A stretch of DNA of 64,000 nt from Calendula officinalis (lineage: Eukaryota; Streptophyta; Magnoliopsida; Asterales; Asteraceae), in NCBI GenBank assembly GCA_963853835.1, contig OY970822.1, positions 23,779,058 to 23,843,057 on the forward strand, read 5' to 3'. The first letter of the stretch is position 1; each line of letters opens with the position of its first letter. The notes under the pieces were generated by a model, which did no database searches, was not told where the DNA came from, and saw only the letters and a program-made list of their open reading frames with translations. Made by a program: the position numbers and the translations under genes. Positions 63,001-64,000 of this stretch are shown here, piece by piece.

Positions 63001-64000
63001 TTAGCTTGTGTGGATTTTGATTTTGCAGTCCCCTTGTCTGCATTGGGCATTGCTGCTGAAAAAAGACTCTCCAGTTCTGATATATCAAATTCTGGCGTCC
63101 TAAATCATAACAAGAGTAATAAATCAAGGCTTACTAAAAAGTCATCAAAGTGTAACATACTTTCCAAAAATGTTCATTTTAGGTTTAGGCAGTGTATTTT
63201 TTGAGAGTATAGTGACTTAACACTTAAAATGAAGAATTTAAAAAGTAGGTTGGTTAGACTTTGGTGGTTAAGAAATGTGATTATTGTTTAAGAAAGAATT
63301 GAAAAACGTACTTGACAGCTTCACCGCATTTTTGTGTTTCAGCCCACAAGCTTCCTTGTACTGCTCTTGTTAACTTTAACCAATGTAATGGCTTCAGTTT
63401 CTTCCCTTGGTTAACTTTTGGCATATTTAGTGACAGACTACGGCCCTTGCCTAAAGGTGGTGGGGGAGCAGGAGCTCCGGGTAAATTACCTTTTGAAAAA
63501 GATGGCGGCGGTGGCGGTGGTGGTCCTTTACCACCGGAAGGTATTGGGGGAGGTGGTGGTGGTGGGGCTGATGCTGAGTTGTTAGAAGCTGGGGGAGGTG
63601 GTGCTGATGGTGGTTGAGGAGGAGGAGGCGGCAGAGGTGGTGTAGCACCACCTAGAGGAGGTGATAGTATTGGTGGTGGCGGTGGTGGTGGGGGTGCTGA
63701 TGGTGGTTGAGGAGCTGGAGGAGGAGGAGGAGGAGGAGGCGGCGGCGGCGGTGGTGTAGCACCACCTAAAAGAGGTGACAATAGTGGTGGCGGTGGTGGA
63801 GGGGGTGCTGATGGTGGTTGAGGAGCTGGAGGAGGAGGAGGAGGAGGCGGTGGTGGTGTAGCACCGCCTAGAGGAGGTGATAGTAGTGGTGGTGGTGGGG
63901 GTGCTGATGGTGGTTGAGAAGCTGGAGGAGGACGAGGCGGCGGCGGTGGTGTAGCACCACTTAGAGAAGGTGAGAGTAGTGGTGGTGGTGGTGGAGGGGG
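60089..64000 (-). CDS. Class II formin (FH1-FH2), 3' part of gene
   Basis: Fourteen exons (plus coordinates): 64,000-63,312 (open at the window edge), 63,099-62,979, 62,880-62,809, 62,720-62,622, 62,489-62,448, 62,364-62,284, 62,194-62,144, 62,050-61,969, 61,269-61,175, 61,026-60,955, 60,862-60,746, 60,656-60,588, 60,496-60,430, 60,303-60,089. All borders are GT-AG, the phases fit, and the joined part gives 623 residues. The first exon encodes FH1 (polyproline, binds profilin) and the start of FH2 (KLKPLHWLKLTRAV). FH2 follows complete, with LGNALNQGTARG, FRLDSLLKL and LILYFGEDPA, and a lysine/glutamate-rich tail. FH2 dimers nucleate and cap actin filaments. The FH2 sequence resembles Arabidopsis FH14 and FH13/FH18, class II formins that carry a PTEN-like domain upstream; that part would lie beyond the window. 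Confidence 0.93.
61448..61591. mobile_element. Small foldback MITE in a formin intron
   Basis: A 22 bp perfect inverted repeat (ATACACCACCAAATTAGTGG plus TT; 61,453-61,474 and 61,546-61,567) encloses about 70 bp. Less perfect inverted bases extend it to GATTTATAC and GTACAAATC. It lies in the longest intron of the formin gene (61,270-61,968). No clear target duplication. Confidence 0.55.
63640..63990 (-). repeat. Coding minisatellite in FH1
   Basis: Four imperfect units of about 95-115 bp, each encoding L-S-P-x-x-G-G-A-T, a proline run, PAPQPPSAP and another proline run. Units differ mainly in the number of prolines and stay in frame. Confidence 0.8.

Overview
The window is nuclear DNA of a flowering plant, probably a eudicot. 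The evidence is two ordinary plant genes with plant-type gene structure (an intronless CIPK kinase and a many-exon class II formin) set in dense LTR-retrotransposon and DNA-transposon sequence. The element style is compatible with a large asterid (Asteraceae-like) genome, but I cannot fix the species. Nothing looks prokaryotic, organellar or viral.

Layout. (a) 1-9.1 kb: a 416 bp TRIM retrotransposon, then a TATA promoter and a decayed reading frame split by a 7.7 kb non-autonomous LTR element (LTRs 2,234 bp, target duplication AGATG). (b) 9.1-26.3 kb: a gag-only Ty1/Copia-type element, itself split by a 10.2 kb non-coding LARD-like element (LTRs 2,984 bp, target duplication GGTAT). (c) 26.7-31.3 kb: a small unknown two-exon gene whose promoter is a second, inverted copy of the promoter in (a), two hAT-like MITEs, and a CIPK6-like kinase gene. 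(d) 31.6-50.5 kb: what looks like one solo LTR (target duplication TTAAT) with a compound microsatellite inside it. The microsatellite has absorbed up to eight inverted-repeat DNA transposons, separated by pure (TA)n tracts. (e) 51.3-55.1 kb: a solo LTR nested inside another solo LTR. (f) 55-60 kb: AT-rich intergenic DNA with one Tourist-like MITE. (g) 60.1-64 kb: the 3' part of a class II formin gene on the minus strand, running off the window edge inside its proline-rich FH1 region.

The most interesting system is (d). The largest unit (39.7-49.6 kb) has the same terminal inverted repeats as four short units beside it. It carries two convergent genes: a five-segment plus... minus-strand FAR1/FHY3-type MULE transposase in four exons, and a ten-exon plus-strand ULP (C48 peptidase)-like gene. 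It is the likely source of mobility for a family that inserts into (TA)n microsatellites. Several units share internal arrays of a TGATCC motif, and a second family beside them carries ACATACATGT arrays instead. Both genes of the large unit show a one-base homopolymer frameshift; the ULP-like gene also has a stop codon and lacks its expected catalytic cysteine.

The LTR elements in (a) and (b) are also non-autonomous: identical or nearly identical LTRs surround interiors with no intact pol. They must have been copied recently using proteins made by other elements.
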